Origin: Numida meleagris | Lineage: Eukaryota > Chordata > Aves > Galliformes > Numididae | Length of the DNA stretch: 64,000 nt | Assembly: GCF_002078875.1 (NCBI RefSeq) | Contig: NC_034414.1 | Span: forward strand, 14,272,797 to 14,336,796 | Direction: 5' to 3' | Shown here: positions 62,431 through 64,000 of the stretch, piece after piece | Position numbering within the stretch: the stretch's first letter is position 1 | How the letters are laid out: each line of letters opens with the position of its first letter | Notes under the pieces: generated by a model | Database searches by the model: none | What the model saw: only the letters and a program-made list of their open reading frames with translations | What the model was told of the DNA's origin: nothing | Program-made: the position numbers and the translations under genes

Positions 62431-64000
62431 GTCCTCTTCTTTACACCCTATTGTGGTGTGTGCTGGGCTGCTCAAAGGAGATGCTTTCAGCTCTAAGACA
62501 CAAACCTGGCTGTCTCTCAGCTTGAAAGGAGGAGGATGGAAATGGAATAGCTTTGGTATTAGAAAGCAGCATCCATGGGAGCTCCATCTGCAGTGTGGGC
62601 AAAGGCAGAAATTAAATGGCTGGCTAGTCATGGATAACCTTTGGTCTTGTCTTTTGTAGGCTTTAAAGGAAAGCTTGTGTTTATACTACAGGGGAAAACC
62701 ATATAAACCATCTTAAAAGTACAAGTCTAAGAAGAGGAGATAGTGGCTGTGTCACCTAGATTCCAGCAGTAAAGTCTGCCATTCTTCCCTGTTGGTTTTC
62801 CCTGACCCAACAGCACTCAAATCTCCAGAAATTGTTCTGGGAGGACCCAGTTCGCATCCTCTAAGTATGATACTGTCAGGCTGGGAGGTGATTGCATTTG
62901 CAGCTACAGCCCACAAAGCATTGCTGGCATAACCCATGTTCTGGACCGCTCCCATGGTGGGCACAGCTGGAATGCAAGCTCCTGTTTCTCAGCAACATCC
63001 TCCAGTTGATACCTCCCTCTGCCATCCTCCGGTGCTGGGGGCTGCCACTTCCCAAAGCCCTATCTGCATGGAGAGTTGTGCAGGGGCTCTTGTACTGGGA
63101 GAAAGGCACCCACCACCTGTGAGAAGCAGTGAATGGGGAAGTGAGGTGAGCAACAATGGGGTAGTGTGAGATTGCTCTGACATGGGGAAGCCTCTGTGAG
63201 TCTCAGAGGGTGAGAACAGGGCAGTGGTCACAGAGGGGCAGCACAGTGATGCTGTCTCATCTTCACCTCCTGGAAATCACAAAATGTCTCTCCTCCCCAT
63301 CCTTTACCTTCACTGGGGAAAGGCAGATGGGCAACCTTTATGTCTGAGCTAGTGAATATGGTTAGTGATGGTTTTTAACCTCATTTTAAGGAGGAGAAGG
63401 CAAAAACATATATTTTTTTTCCATCCTGGCAGGGGAATCTTTTGTGCTCAATTCTTAAGGGATGTCGAGCAGCTGCTAAATGATTGGCAGCACTTCCAGT
63501 GTGGCTACTGCAGGCACCTATGGCTTTGTCCCAGTACTACCGTGGGGATCATTCATGCTCCAAATTCTCCTCTCCCGGAGAAAGCTTGCATCTCTCACCG
63601 GGAGATGCTATGCCATTCACAGTGCTGGGAGAATAAAGGGGGATCAGTAGATGGGCTGAGCTGCAAAGCAGATGTGATGGAGCAAGGAGAGGTATCCTGG
63701 AGCTTCTTAATAGCCCGTCTTGCCCCTGGCCGTTGGCTGGGCTGGAGGCAGCAAGTCGAGCATCCTGCGGGATGTGAGCTGAAGGCACTGCGGTAGCATC
63801 GCCTCGGGCCAGAGACGCAGCCGTTGCCTGGCAGCTGCGAGTTTCCAGGGAAACCAGAGGTGCTAACTTGTTAATGAGCCCCACGTCCCTGATTGCTGCC
63901 GCAAAATAATAATAATTAGTAATAGGGCCATGTTTTAGGAATCCCTCAAACAGCAGGAGCCTTCCGAGGGGAGTTCGCTAAGTGCCGGAGCACTTGAAAG
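62431..64000. other. Right-hand noncoding end of the window
   Basis: No coding exon recognised. Two X-box-like sequences, GTTGCCTGGCAGC (63823-63835) and GTTTCCAGGGAAACC (63841-63855), lie close together near the end. Confidence 0.4.

Overview
The window is vertebrate nuclear DNA from a galliform bird. The evidence is: spliced genes with GT-AG introns; more than a dozen truncated CR1 LINE tails, the signature repeat of bird genomes; GC-rich first exons that coincide with assembly gaps; and a cathepsin D protein that, as far as I can recall the chicken protein, is almost identical to it but one Leu shorter in the signal peptide. I cannot name the species. The gene order matches the amniote block TNNI2 - SYT8 - CTSD - IFITM10 (human 11p15.5, chicken chromosome 5), with two extra genes inserted in it.

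Layout, left to right. At the left edge on the minus strand are the first coding exons of fast skeletal troponin I (TNNI2), including a 7-nt microexon; the rest of the gene lies outside the window. Next, also minus, is a three-exon dual-specificity-phosphatase-fold gene (5269-7894, 355 aa) whose P-loop arginine is replaced by leucine, so it looks like a pseudophosphatase. Then comes complete SYT8 on minus (12040-14501, 8 coding exons, 396 aa). On the plus strand follow a six-exon cytosolic 5'-nucleotidase IA-like gene (18741-21848, 316 aa), complete CTSD (27962-38684, 9 exons, 397 aa) and IFITM10 (first exon partly inside a gap, last exon 51311-51460). The last 8 kb begin with a CpG island (about 55.6-57.1 kb) carrying paired cAMP-response elements; it is probably the promoter of the next gene, DUSP8 by synteny, but no coding exon of that gene can be recognised here.

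The genes do not form an operon or pathway. The minus-strand group (TNNI2, pseudophosphatase, SYT8) and the plus-strand group (nucleotidase, CTSD, IFITM10) diverge from the 14.5-17.2 kb interval. The readable control sites are ZNF143/SBS-type motifs near the probable starts of the phosphatase-like and nucleotidase genes, E-box palindromes of the TFEB/CLEAR type in the CTSD promoter, a pair of MARE/AP-1 sites 1.3 kb upstream of CTSD, and an E-box plus MEF2 pair in the TNNI2 5' region. I saw no RNA gene, CRISPR array, integrated virus or prokaryotic system. The most unusual item is the dead phosphatase gene between TNNI2 and SYT8.
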